64,000 nucleotides of DNA from Chryseobacterium pennae (GTDB lineage Bacteria > Bacteroidota > Bacteroidia > Flavobacteriales > Weeksellaceae), in assembly GCF_003385515.1 (NCBI RefSeq), contig NZ_QNVT01000008.1:124001-188000 (forward strand), in the 5' to 3' direction. Below the pieces are notes generated by a model. That model ran no database searches. It worked only from the letters and a program-made list of their open reading frames with translations, and was not told the origin of the DNA. Shown piece after piece: positions 8,596-17,138 of the stretch (its first letter is position 1; each line of letters starts with the position of its first letter). The position numbers were made by a program, and so were the translations under genes.

Positions 8596-10259
8596 TATCT
8601 TAAAATATGAATTGTAGATATCCATCCATCTTCAGTAGCTACTGAGTTGAACGTCCAGTTCTGTCCGTAGCTTTCAGTGAGTCTTGCTCTTATATACTTA
8701 AAGCCATTTCCTCCGGATCGGTTGGTCATTACTTCCCGGTTTTTTGCAAATGTTTCAAAAGTATACTGATGAGTCTTCTCTTTTAAACAATAAGAAAGTA
8801 TAAATTTTACGGTATTTCCAGGCAAAGGTTCACTGTGGGTTATTCCATTCTCCAGTAAGGTATGAATAATAGCTGGGGGAATCAGCTGTTTCTCATCTAT
8901 CCCAATCTCTTCCCACTGATAATTAATTTCCTTGCGAAAACCCATTATTGATACATGCTGCCGGCAAAGTTCCAGCTCTTTTGTGATGGGAATCAGAGTT
9001 TGCTCGGAAATCTCGTTCATGATATCAAATTCTGCAGCCAATGCCTGTATGAAACGGGAACCTTCTTTAGGAGATTCTTCCACCCAATCCATCATAGAGG
9101 TTAGGGTATTTCTTAAAAAATGAGGTTGAATGTTTTTTTTAAGCAGTTCCAACTGTAGTCTTGAAGAAAGGAGTACTGCGTTCTGGTGTTCTGCTTCTAT
9201 GACACTTGCACGAATGGAATGAAGGTAAAGCATGCTCAGTACAATGACTGTAAAACTGATGAACAAACCATAATCATAGACTACAAGCTTGCTAATCAAA
9301 GCACTGATCAAAAGCGCTGTCAAAGCAATAAAACCTCCTTTTTCTTTTTGAATAATCCCATTAAAAACCACAATGAAAGAAGCGATCAGCATTGCCAAAC
9401 TGTACAGAAGGGCAGTTTGATCATAAGATTTATAATTGAGAATATAAAGCAATAAAAGTGCTATAAACAATAGTACCATCAGCCATTTTCCTTTTTTAAA
9501 ATTAAACTGAATGATAAAGTATAAAGGAACCAGCAATGCATTGACAAAAGTGAGCCAGCCAATGATTTCAAGGCGTACATAGAAATCAGGGTATGGAATA
9601 AAAACATGAAACTTCAGATATTCCATAATCAGCAAAGCAAAAAAGAGAAGGCAAATAGAGGCAAAGATCAGGATATCCCATTGTCTGCGTTGGCTATTCA
9701 TATAAAGGAAAAAATAATAGACTGCTGCAATGAGAAAAGCTCCGGCCATCAGATTCATATACGACATGGTTACCAAAGGCTTCGTTAGCAAGGTCGTATA
9801 GCTATTCATTTTGAAAGCTATAGATCGGTGTACATCCGGCAGAAACGACTGCGAACTGCGCAAAGCAACGGTGTGAAAACCGGGGGTGATGAGATGATCG
9901 GGAATCCTGTAATAACTGCTTTCAGTGCCCGGAACTTCAGGTTTTCCATTTTGGGGAAGTTGCCCGTTCCGACCAATCAGGACTCCATCCCAATACACTT
10001 CAAATGAGCCGAAGGATTGAATCTGAAGCCCCAGAGGTTTTAACTCTTCTTCCTCCTGATACATCTCAAGATGGGTCCTCGACCAAAATATCCTGTCTAA
10101 GGTATTTTCTCTGGCCTGAGACCAGTCTTTATCATCATAATTTTTAGCTGCCCATGCCATATTATCTCCTGTTTTATAAACAGGTATTGGCTCCTCAGTA
10201 CTGATAACAGGGGTCGTCAGTAGACTGAGAAATGTCAATAGGAATAACAGGTTGTGCAT
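8595..10259 (-). CDS. Sensor histidine kinase, 7TMR-DISM plus LytS-type kinase core
   Basis: 554 residues from the ATG complementary to 10257-10259; the frame is open further upstream but only this start gives a signal peptide (MHNLLFLLTFLSLLTTPVIS). Residues to about 170 form a beta-sandwich sensor like the extracellular 7TMR-DISM domain, then come about seven membrane helices (LMAGAFLIAAVYYFF onward), a short coiled segment, and a His_kinase core with phospho-acceptor His380 in IQPHFLRN, N box LLENGITH (Asn471) and G box SGGNGFKYIRARL. It probably detects a periplasmic, perhaps carbohydrate-like, ligand and phosphorylates the co-encoded regulator. It is divergent from the outer-membrane receptor at 10370. 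Confidence 0.88.
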   Translation of the reverse strand: MHNLLFLLTFLSLLTTPVISTEEPIPVYKTGDNMAWAAKNYDDKDWSQARENTLDRIFWSRTHLEMYQEEEELKPLGLQIQSFGSFEVYWDGVLIGRNGQLPQNGKPEVPGTESSYYRIPDHLITPGFHTVALRSSQSFLPDVHRSIAFKMNSYTTLLTKPLVTMSYMNLMAGAFLIAAVYYFFLYMNSQRRQWDILIFASICLLFFALLIMEYLKFHVFIPYPDFYVRLEIIGWLTFVNALLVPLYFIIQFNFKKGKWLMVLLFIALLLLYILNYKSYDQTALLYSLAMLIASFIVVFNGIIQKEKGGFIALTALLISALISKLVVYDYGLFISFTVIVLSMLYLHSIRASVIEAEHQNAVLLSSRLQLELLKKNIQPHFLRNTLTSMMDWVEESPKEGSRFIQALAAEFDIMNEISEQTLIPITKELELCRQHVSIMGFRKEINYQWEEIGIDEKQLIPPAIIHTLLENGITHSEPLPGNTVKFILSYCLKEKTHQYTFETFAKNREVMTNRSGGNGFKYIRARLTESYGQNWTFNSVATEDGWISTIHILR

Positions 10260-10369
10260 GATGTAAATATACAAGCTAATTTTCAACAATGTATGGTCGT
10301 TCAGAAGCCCTTGGAGCTGTTCAGATGTTTTCACCAACTGGGAGCTTATCTGTCCTTTAATTTTACCTC

Positions 10370-12745
10370 ATGAAATTATTAGTAACCCTCATCCTGATTC
10401 TGATCACCGTTCCCTATTCTTTTGCACAGAATGGCCAGATTAACGGTATTATTCATGAAAACCAAACCACCGCTCTACCTTACGTAACTGTCACATTAAA
10501 AGGGAATACAGAACCCCCTGTTGCTGTTGGGATTTCGGATAATAAAGGGCATTTTAAGCTGGAAAATATCCCTGTAGGGCATTACACAATCAGTTATCAT
10601 CTGATCGGATTTCAGACGGTTACCCAATCTGTACAGGTAAAGCCTAATGAGAGTACCAATATTGGAACCGTAATTTTAGAACCTGATACAAAACTTTTGC
10701 AAGAAGTATCTGTAAAGGCGCAACGGTCATCAGTCAGCTTAAAAATCGACAAAAAGGTTTTTGAAGTGGGTAAAGACGTTCTTTCACAATCGGGAGCTGT
10801 CACCGATTTACTCAATATTGTTCCTTCCGTAAGTGTCAGTCCCAGTGGGACGATAAGTCTGCGTGGTAACAGCAGTGTATTGGTACTTATTGATGGACGA
10901 CGTACGGGGTTAACCCAAAGCAATGCCCTGGAACAGCTTCCTGCCGATCAGGTAGAACGGGTAGAGGTGATTACCAATCCTTCTTCCAGGTTCGATGCGG
11001 CCGGTTCAGCTGGGATTATCAATATCATCCTTAAAAAGAATAAAAAAGCAGGTTTCAGTGGACAAATTCGTCTGGTTGGCGGTATTCCCAATGAAACTCG
11101 CATAAGTCCCAGTTTAAATTATAAATCCAATAAAGTTAACCTGTTTGCAACCTACGGGATCCGGCTGTCAGATTATGTTGGTCTATATACGATGCAGCAA
11201 TCTACAGGACTTTCCGGTACACCAGTGTATCTGAACCAACGTCAGGATGAAGACCGGCACGATGATGCCAGACTTCTTTATCTTGGAGCTGATTTCCAGA
11301 TTAATGATCATAATACCATTACTGCAGCTTTTTTGCGAAACTCAACTAATGATCATGACAAAACACAACTCAACTATCTGTACTCAGGGAAAAATGGAGG
11401 TATTGACAGCAGTTTAAGCCGAACTGGTGAATCATGGGAAAAACGAAGCTATAACCAGCTTGAATTTAATTATACCAAAACGTTCAGGAAGCCGGGTAAA
11501 AAACTAACGGTAGATATGCAGTACGATTTCTGGGACAGTGATAAAGTCTGGAACTTATCAACCGCAAAAAAACTACCGGTTACAATGAATCTACCCATGA
11601 TCAGGACCAGTTCTTTCGGGAAAAGTAAAGATCTGATGATTAAAACAGATATGGTACAGCCAATAGACAGTACCTCTACACTGGAATTTGGTTTAAAAAT
11701 GGAAGACCGAAGGGTTAACAGTGATTTTATTGCACAACAAGAGAATTCTGCAGGCTGGGAAGTCATCGATCAGATTGATAACCATCTTTTATATAAAGAG
11801 ATGATTGGAAGTGCTTATATACAGTTTTCAGGGAAAACCGGAGCTTTTGGCTACCAGGGCGGTCTGCGTGGCGAGCTGACGAATATCGGTATTGAAGACC
11901 GTACAGGCAGTTACACTAATCAAAAAAATTATAACAAGTTGTTCCCAACGTTAAATATCAGCTACCGTTTTAATACCTCTGCCAATCTGCAAGCCAGCTA
12001 CAGCAAACGTATCAACAGGCCAAGACTGGGGATGCTGTATCCATTTAATGAACTTACGGATCTTAGTACCCGCTATGTTGGTAATCCGGATCTTAACCCT
12101 TCTTATGCCAATGTTTTTGAACTTGCCTTCCTTAAAAACTGGAAAACACTTACTTTGAATCCTTCTCTTTATTATCAGCGAAATAATGGCGTCATCGAGG
12201 ACTATACTTTCCGAGATGTCAAAGGTTTATTCATTACCATGCCGGTAAATATTGATAAAGAAACGCGTACTGGTTTTGAACTCTCTGTACTTTATAATCC
12301 TTTCAAATGGCTGCAGGCAAACGCAGAGCTCAATGTATTTCATTATAAAGAACAGGGAAGTTATCAAAATCAAAACTTCGACTATTCAGGGAATACCTTT
12401 ACTACACGTGTAAGCTCTCAGGTAAAATTAAAGAGTAAACTTTCCTTTCAGGCTGTCTATAATTTCAGAGGAGCCAATGCTACAGCGCAGACCGGGTCAG
12501 ATGCTGTGCATGGTATCGATTTTGGAGGCAGCAAGACTTTTATGAAAGATAAAGCAACCCTTACCCTTGATGTAAGTAACCTTTTTGGTCTCCGAAGGTT
12601 TAGCAACAGAACCATCGGATCAGATTATGAGATTAATCAAACCAGTATTCCTAATGCTGCCCGATATCGTCTGACATTAGTGTATCGGTTTAATCAGAAG
12701 GACAATCAGTCGGTGCGACAAGCTAAAAGCGGTAACAGAGATTAG
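10370..12745 (+). CDS. TonB-dependent-type outer-membrane receptor
   Basis: 791 residues. A signal peptide ends at SFAQ (residue 20). Residues about 22-110 form a carboxypeptidase-regulatory-like domain (GQINGIIHENQTTALPYVTV, LENIPVGHYTISYHLIGF), then a plug domain with DLLNIVPSVSVS, LRGNSSVLVLIDGRR and VERVEVITNPSSRFDAAG. The remainder is a long barrel with INRPRLGMLYPF and LNPSYANVFELAF, as in the OMP_b-brl_3 group. It is predicted to import a ligand across the outer membrane or to signal. The divergently encoded two-component system 110 bases away is the natural candidate for its control. Confidence 0.88.
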   Translation: MKLLVTLILILITVPYSFAQNGQINGIIHENQTTALPYVTVTLKGNTEPPVAVGISDNKGHFKLENIPVGHYTISYHLIGFQTVTQSVQVKPNESTNIGTVILEPDTKLLQEVSVKAQRSSVSLKIDKKVFEVGKDVLSQSGAVTDLLNIVPSVSVSPSGTISLRGNSSVLVLIDGRRTGLTQSNALEQLPADQVERVEVITNPSSRFDAAGSAGIINIILKKNKKAGFSGQIRLVGGIPNETRISPSLNYKSNKVNLFATYGIRLSDYVGLYTMQQSTGLSGTPVYLNQRQDEDRHDDARLLYLGADFQINDHNTITAAFLRNSTNDHDKTQLNYLYSGKNGGIDSSLSRTGESWEKRSYNQLEFNYTKTFRKPGKKLTVDMQYDFWDSDKVWNLSTAKKLPVTMNLPMIRTSSFGKSKDLMIKTDMVQPIDSTSTLEFGLKMEDRRVNSDFIAQQENSAGWEVIDQIDNHLLYKEMIGSAYIQFSGKTGAFGYQGGLRGELTNIGIEDRTGSYTNQKNYNKLFPTLNISYRFNTSANLQASYSKRINRPRLGMLYPFNELTDLSTRYVGNPDLNPSYANVFELAFLKNWKTLTLNPSLYYQRNNGVIEDYTFRDVKGLFITMPVNIDKETRTGFELSVLYNPFKWLQANAELNVFHYKEQGSYQNQNFDYSGNTFTTRVSSQVKLKSKLSFQAVYNFRGANATAQTGSDAVHGIDFGGSKTFMKDKATLTLDVSNLFGLRRFSNRTIGSDYEINQTSIPNAARYRLTLVYRFNQKDNQSVRQAKSGNRD

Positions 12746-12769
12746 CCTGAATGGGTATAGAATTATAAA

Positions 12770-12798
12770 AAAAGGCCTCCTTATCAAAGAGGTCTTTT
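12770..12798 (+). terminator. Rho-independent terminator of the receptor gene
   Basis: AAAAGGCCTC (12770-12779) pairs with GAGGTCTTTT (12789-12798) with one G-T pair and a 9-base loop. A runs precede it and T's end the right arm. It lies 25 bases after the receptor stop and faces the minus-strand operon that ends at 12873, so it may work in both directions. Confidence 0.75.
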
Positions 12799-12872
12799 CC
12801 ATTTCCGGTATGTCATTATCGTGAATAAAAAAGCCTTTTAAATGCAGAAAATAAGGAGATTTTTCAATAGTG

Positions 12873-13859
12873 CTATTGGAATTCCTTTTTTTTCAGCACC
12901 CCATTTTGATACACTTCAGTATAAATCAATTTTCCTTTTTTCCTTGTATTAATGATGGGCTCTCCTGTTTCTTCATTATATTTTTGCAATAATTTATAGA
13001 ACTTCCATGTTCCGAAAGGTAACCCATTTTTATATTCCGCTTCCAGATACGTGTAAGGATCTGTAAACTCGGGATATTTTTGTATATCTATAGAGCTGTT
13101 TGATTTGTATTCTGTCCATTTTCCTTGTTTGGTATGGTTTTTCACCATGCCCTGTTCATCTTCATTTTTATATAAACCATCTTTATCAAAGTATCGGGCA
13201 AATTTTCCGGAAGGCAGGATCTGGTATTTTTGCGCAGGTTTTAAGGTAAAAGGACTTTCACTGAATTCATAATCCTGTAGAGAAATAATATAATTTTTAT
13301 CAATATTAAATAAGGTATGGCTGGCAAATCCCATTTCTCCTTCATGATGAAGATAGAGCCGCTTCATATCAATCGGCTTGTTGTTCTTCGTTGAAATTAA
13401 ATATATTTTTTCAATAAAAGGTTCTGCGTAACGAACAGTATTATAAACTGCCATAAAGTACAGTGAATAATCTCCATAACACAGAAAATCAGAAGCAATC
13501 TTAATCCGGTCATGCTTTTCATTGACATTTTTATTGAATGGCAGGAAAACATCATATTCTTCAGGAAGCTGTACAAAATCTTTTTGGACTGCTGTTTCAA
13601 ATCGTAATGCCTTAATTTCCTTTAGCTTATTCTCATTCTGTATGACAGACAGAACGGCATCAGCTGTTGTTTGTTTTGAAAGATCTGAATATCCAAAGGG
13701 CAGGCTTATACAATCCGCTTTATTGGTATTAAAGACAGGAGTTCCTTTATCTGTTGAACGGGCTTCTGTGCTGATAGTCTTATTTTCCGTTTGAGCCTTG
13801 GAATAACAGGAAAAAAGGAAAAATAAAACAGTGAAATAAGTGATATTAATTTTAGGCAT
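12873..13859 (-). CDS. Exported protein, candidate immunity protein of the M15-like effector
   Basis: 328 residues started at the ATG complementary to 13857-13859, which gives a signal sequence MPKINITYFTVLFFLFSCYSKAQ (a lipobox-like LFSC is present at residues 15-18, so it may be a lipoprotein); the longer open frame upstream runs through the effector gene. The C-terminal part has MORN-like pieces (GTWKFYKLL, KQGKWTEYKS, KNGLPFG). Its start overlaps the effector stop by 8 bases. The export signal and coupling to a cell-wall hydrolase suggest periplasmic protection against that enzyme; this is inference, as no immunity family is recognised. Confidence 0.6.
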   Translation of the reverse strand: MPKINITYFTVLFFLFSCYSKAQTENKTISTEARSTDKGTPVFNTNKADCISLPFGYSDLSKQTTADAVLSVIQNENKLKEIKALRFETAVQKDFVQLPEEYDVFLPFNKNVNEKHDRIKIASDFLCYGDYSLYFMAVYNTVRYAEPFIEKIYLISTKNNKPIDMKRLYLHHEGEMGFASHTLFNIDKNYIISLQDYEFSESPFTLKPAQKYQILPSGKFARYFDKDGLYKNEDEQGMVKNHTKQGKWTEYKSNSSIDIQKYPEFTDPYTYLEAEYKNGLPFGTWKFYKLLQKYNEETGEPIINTRKKGKLIYTEVYQNGVLKKKEFQ

Positions 13860-15444
13860 AGATATCTGATATTGGGGTGAAACCGTGAACATGCAAGTGG
13901 TTATTATGTCTTGGAGTAGCGGTATGTGTGGTATGTGGTAACCGTGTAGTAATATCATCATCAGTACTGGCATTGGAGGTGTTGGAGAAATTCTCTGACC
14001 GGCCTGATTCAAATCCAAAATCATAAAGAATATTTCGAAGAATCACCTGATTTTCATAATCAAAATTGGCAGCACTAAGGATGGTATTCACTCCATTTTC
14101 CTGAGTCGTTAATAAATTCAGATCTCCTGCTTCTCCGTTCACGTGTTCTGCACTGGGATAACATGACGCGTCTGAGTAAGAAAACCCTTGAGATACGATG
14201 TAATGCGTGTGTCCCTCCTGTCTGAATTGTGCTAATGACCCTAAGAAACCTGCAAATGAATCCGGCTGAATACTCCTCCTTCTGGTATGCTGGAATCCAT
14301 ATCGGATGATAACCCCATTCTGATTATAATTAAATGCTTCAAAAATCTGTGGACCTACGCCATCATTTGCTAAAATATCCATATCCACCAAATCTACATT
14401 TCCAGGTTGATTGGCGTACCATTTATCGGTGGCTCCATCACCAAGAGTTCCATTAGTATACACCAATAACTGATGGGCATCAATCTGTTCACCGGCAGCT
14501 CTGTTTGCCGTGAAATCTATGGTCTGCGAAAGATCTCCTCTTTGGGCTAACGGTGGAACAGCATTCACTCTTCTTTTTCTGGTTACACTTACCTTAGGCC
14601 TTGAACAGATTCTGTGTTCATTATCATTTTGATCGTAATAAAAATAAATAATATCAGTAGAATGGTTATTCACAACTTTCTGGATCCTTCTCCTTCTTTC
14701 AGGATCTGGATTAACTACTGTTAAAGTATTGTACGTATTACTACCATGGTGAATGGTATATATATTTTTATTAACCACTCTGAATCTTCCGGTATCATCA
14801 TTCAGGAAAATACCTGCTCCGTTGATTTCTTCCTGTCCATCTTTATAGGCACAGGGATTATTGTCTGTTCTCTCTACGGCCACTTCCAGATTGATGACAC
14901 CCTCCGCCAGCCTTTCAGTCCACTCATCAAAAATAGCTCTTCCATCCGGTCTGAGTTGCAGCTTAATAATGGCTTTATTGATATGATCACTTTGTAAATT
15001 ACCGTAATGAGTATGGCTGCCCTGATTGTTTTTAAGCGCATCAAAATTGCCTACCTTTACTGTAAACAGTCTCTGTGCTTCATACCGGTCAGGAGATACG
15101 AAACGCATGAGCTGTAATGTATCTGTATTATTTGTCAAAGTATTGGCAGAAGGTCTTATCACTGCATCAATACTCAGGTCTGTCATATTACTGGTCTCTA
15201 TGACCAGATAGACCGTTTTCCCTAAGATAGAATCATAAGGAATCGCTTGGTTTTGTTGGTCCTGTTGTACATGGGCAGAATCAATTTTTGTAAAACTGAC
15301 TCTTGTTCCATCGTCTGTTACCACTTTCTTGGCAAAATAAACATCAGTGATACGCTGTAATGAATTATCAGGAGTATCCGGAGCCAATGGACCATTTAAA
15401 ACCTGCGTCTGCCCGGAATCTGTTATTGTAATACGTGTCGCCAT
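13852..15444 (-). CDS. Predicted T6SS effector: N-terminal YFAK region plus M15-like peptidase
   Basis: 530 residues without a signal peptide, as expected for T6SS cargo. Near residue 35 it has VYFAKKV, shared with two other large genes of the operon, then a beta-rich region. The C-terminal domain has S431-x-x-H434-x-x-G-x-A-x-D441 (SAEHVNGEAGD), matching the zinc site SxHxxGxAxD of VanY/VanX-type M15 peptidases apart from one extra spacer residue, and a late HLHVH (His516, His518, His520) that can give the third zinc ligand. The predicted activity is cleavage of peptidoglycan stem peptides in a rival's periplasm. Transcribed last but one in the VgrG operon. The assignment rests on motifs only. 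Confidence 0.65.
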   Translation of the reverse strand: MATRITITDSGQTQVLNGPLAPDTPDNSLQRITDVYFAKKVVTDDGTRVSFTKIDSAHVQQDQQNQAIPYDSILGKTVYLVIETSNMTDLSIDAVIRPSANTLTNNTDTLQLMRFVSPDRYEAQRLFTVKVGNFDALKNNQGSHTHYGNLQSDHINKAIIKLQLRPDGRAIFDEWTERLAEGVINLEVAVERTDNNPCAYKDGQEEINGAGIFLNDDTGRFRVVNKNIYTIHHGSNTYNTLTVVNPDPERRRRIQKVVNNHSTDIIYFYYDQNDNEHRICSRPKVSVTRKRRVNAVPPLAQRGDLSQTIDFTANRAAGEQIDAHQLLVYTNGTLGDGATDKWYANQPGNVDLVDMDILANDGVGPQIFEAFNYNQNGVIIRYGFQHTRRRSIQPDSFAGFLGSLAQFRQEGHTHYIVSQGFSYSDASCYPSAEHVNGEAGDLNLLTTQENGVNTILSAANFDYENQVILRNILYDFGFESGRSENFSNTSNASTDDDITTRLPHTTHTATPRHNNHLHVHGFTPISDIYA

Positions 15445-15445
15445 T

Positions 15446-15649
15446 TTAAAATATTTCTTTTTTTAATACGGGAGTTTTTGATATTTCTTCACGGGGATTA
15501 TCCGCAGTTTTATGTTCTTTAAAAGAGGTAAGGCTCAGACATCCAAATAATAAAAATATGCAACCGGTATAGTATAGCCCCTTGCTGAATTTTTCATCCA
15601 GCCGGGTTTCTATCTCTTCAACCCATCCTGTTTTTTTATAATTCCTCAT
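15446..15649 (-). CDS. Small single-pass membrane protein in the T6SS cargo operon
   Basis: 67 residues: a charged N-terminus (NYKKTGWVEEIETRLDEKF), one membrane helix (LYYTGCIFLLFGCLSLTSF, about 26-44) and a short polar tail. It overlaps the upstream gene by 14 bases and ends 1 base before the effector start at 15444, so it must be made together with them. The function is unknown; it could help immunity or delivery of the M15-like effector. Confidence 0.55.
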   Translation of the reverse strand: MRNYKKTGWVEEIETRLDEKFSKGLYYTGCIFLLFGCLSLTSFKEHKTADNPREEISKTPVLKKEIF

Positions 15650-16508
15650 GGCTTATTTCTTTTATATGATAGATGATTTTCTTTTGGTAGTTTTCACCCA
15701 GAGAAAATTCTATAGTAAGCTTATGTTCCAATACTTCTTTGGTAATAAAATCTAATAAGATCTGCCCTTTATATTTGTCCAGTTTCGGAAAATCTGTTTC
15801 ACTGTGATAAACAATTTCCTTTCGCTGCATTTCTCCATAAAACATTTCCCAGTTTTTATCCGAAGGAATATTACCGGTATACTGTAACAGTAATAATTCA
15901 TTATCATAACGAATAGCTTCAGTCTGTACACTTTCGTCTATATCTATTATGGTATTATCCATAAAATTACGGTAGCGTACGCTATGTCTTACCTGATCTT
16001 CCTTCTCATTGTATCTTCCATAAAACTGATGGAGGATCATTCCGAAATGATTATACTTTAAAAAATCTTTAGCCACCAGATCTTCATTCCGGTACAAAGT
16101 TTTTAAAAACTGATAAAAATCGTCTGCCTTTTTGCCAACATAAGATCGGGAAAGCTTTTCTACTATTTTTTCCACTTTATTCTGGAGAATAGGTAGATTC
16201 TGTATGCTTTTTAATCTGCCATATTCGTCTGTTATGAGCTTTACATCATTATTGATCTCTGCTATCCTGTCTAAAAAATCCTTTTCTGATGACGAGAGTT
16301 CTTTATCCCGGTGAACTCTGTCGAAAATTTCAATATGATATTCAAATCCTTCTGTTTCTAAACGCTTCAGCGTAACATGAAAAACTTTGTTGAGTTCACT
16401 TCTATGAGTTTCCCCATAGGCAGTGGTATATTCATTATAGGTGTAGCGGTAAAATTTCTTTCCTTCCTGAAGGTTTAATTTAACATGTATGGGAAACACT
16501 GCTTCCAT
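15636..16508 (-). CDS. Unknown cytoplasmic protein between two effector modules
   Basis: 290 residues with no signal peptide or membrane segment. The N-terminal 70 residues look like beta strands (VKLNLQEGKKFYRYTY, LNKVFHVTLKRLE), the middle is helical and charged (ILQNKVEKIVEKLSRSYVG), and the C-terminus returns to strands (GQILLDFITKEVLEHKLTIEFS). I do not recognise a family. Its place between the GH19-type and M15-type effector genes suggests a loading chaperone or adaptor for the downstream effector, by analogy with other T6SS cargo loci; this is inference. Confidence 0.5.
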   Translation of the reverse strand: MEAVFPIHVKLNLQEGKKFYRYTYNEYTTAYGETHRSELNKVFHVTLKRLETEGFEYHIEIFDRVHRDKELSSSEKDFLDRIAEINNDVKLITDEYGRLKSIQNLPILQNKVEKIVEKLSRSYVGKKADDFYQFLKTLYRNEDLVAKDFLKYNHFGMILHQFYGRYNEKEDQVRHSVRYRNFMDNTIIDIDESVQTEAIRYDNELLLLQYTGNIPSDKNWEMFYGEMQRKEIVYHSETDFPKLDKYKGQILLDFITKEVLEHKLTIEFSLGENYQKKIIYHIKEISHEEL

Positions 16509-16523
16509 TATTTTTCACTCTTG

Positions 16524-17138
16524 CTATTGCCAATTGAACTTGGTATTTGTTTTCTTCTTTTCTAAACACTCCTGTACACTGTATTTCGAAGGACACAGAA
16601 AGCAATTCTTATCTGAGTTTATAAAATAAGAATTCAGATTAATTTCCTGGCTTTGCAGCAATACATGATGGGTATCTTTTTCACATATTGAAGTAGCAGG
16701 ATAATCCACATAGTCATCTTTGGCTATTTTATGATGATTAACAGCGGAACTCACTTTGCTTACCCCGGTAATAACAACATTATTTTTAATTTTTTTAATC
16801 TTAAAAACGTGCGAATCAGAAGTATTGAGACTATTGTATTTGATTGATAGGTCTTTGGCAGACTGATCCAATATAAGCTCATAATCTTCCTGAAAGATGT
16901 TCTTGCTATCAATATTATTTAAAGAAACAGGTACTCTGAAGGAAAACTCCCTGCCATCTATTTTCACCGTTCTCAAAGCATAACAGCTGTCACACTTTAT
17001 ATCACTTGTCTGATTTATAAATCCTACTTTTTTCCTGTTCTGCAAAACCGCAATATTGTCATTGCTTCCTGAAATACTCTGGCAGCTGTTCAGCGAATAA
17101 AAAAGGAGGAAAAACAGGTATATTATTTGTTTACGCAT
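16524..17138 (-). CDS. Lipoprotein, candidate immunity protein of the GH19-like effector
   Basis: 204 residues. The signal MRKQIIYLFFLLFYSLNSC ends in a lipobox with Cys19, so it should be anchored in the periplasmic leaflet or outer membrane. The mature protein contains paired cysteines (SDIKCDSCY, NCFLCPSKYSVQECLEK) that may form disulfides. Its start overlaps the stop of the GH19-like effector gene by 16 bases. The location fits an inhibitor that guards the cell wall from the neighbouring muramidase; no homology supports this yet. Confidence 0.6.
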   Translation of the reverse strand: MRKQIIYLFFLLFYSLNSCQSISGSNDNIAVLQNRKKVGFINQTSDIKCDSCYALRTVKIDGREFSFRVPVSLNNIDSKNIFQEDYELILDQSAKDLSIKYNSLNTSDSHVFKIKKIKNNVVITGVSKVSSAVNHHKIAKDDYVDYPATSICEKDTHHVLLQSQEINLNSYFINSDKNCFLCPSKYSVQECLEKKKTNTKFNWQ

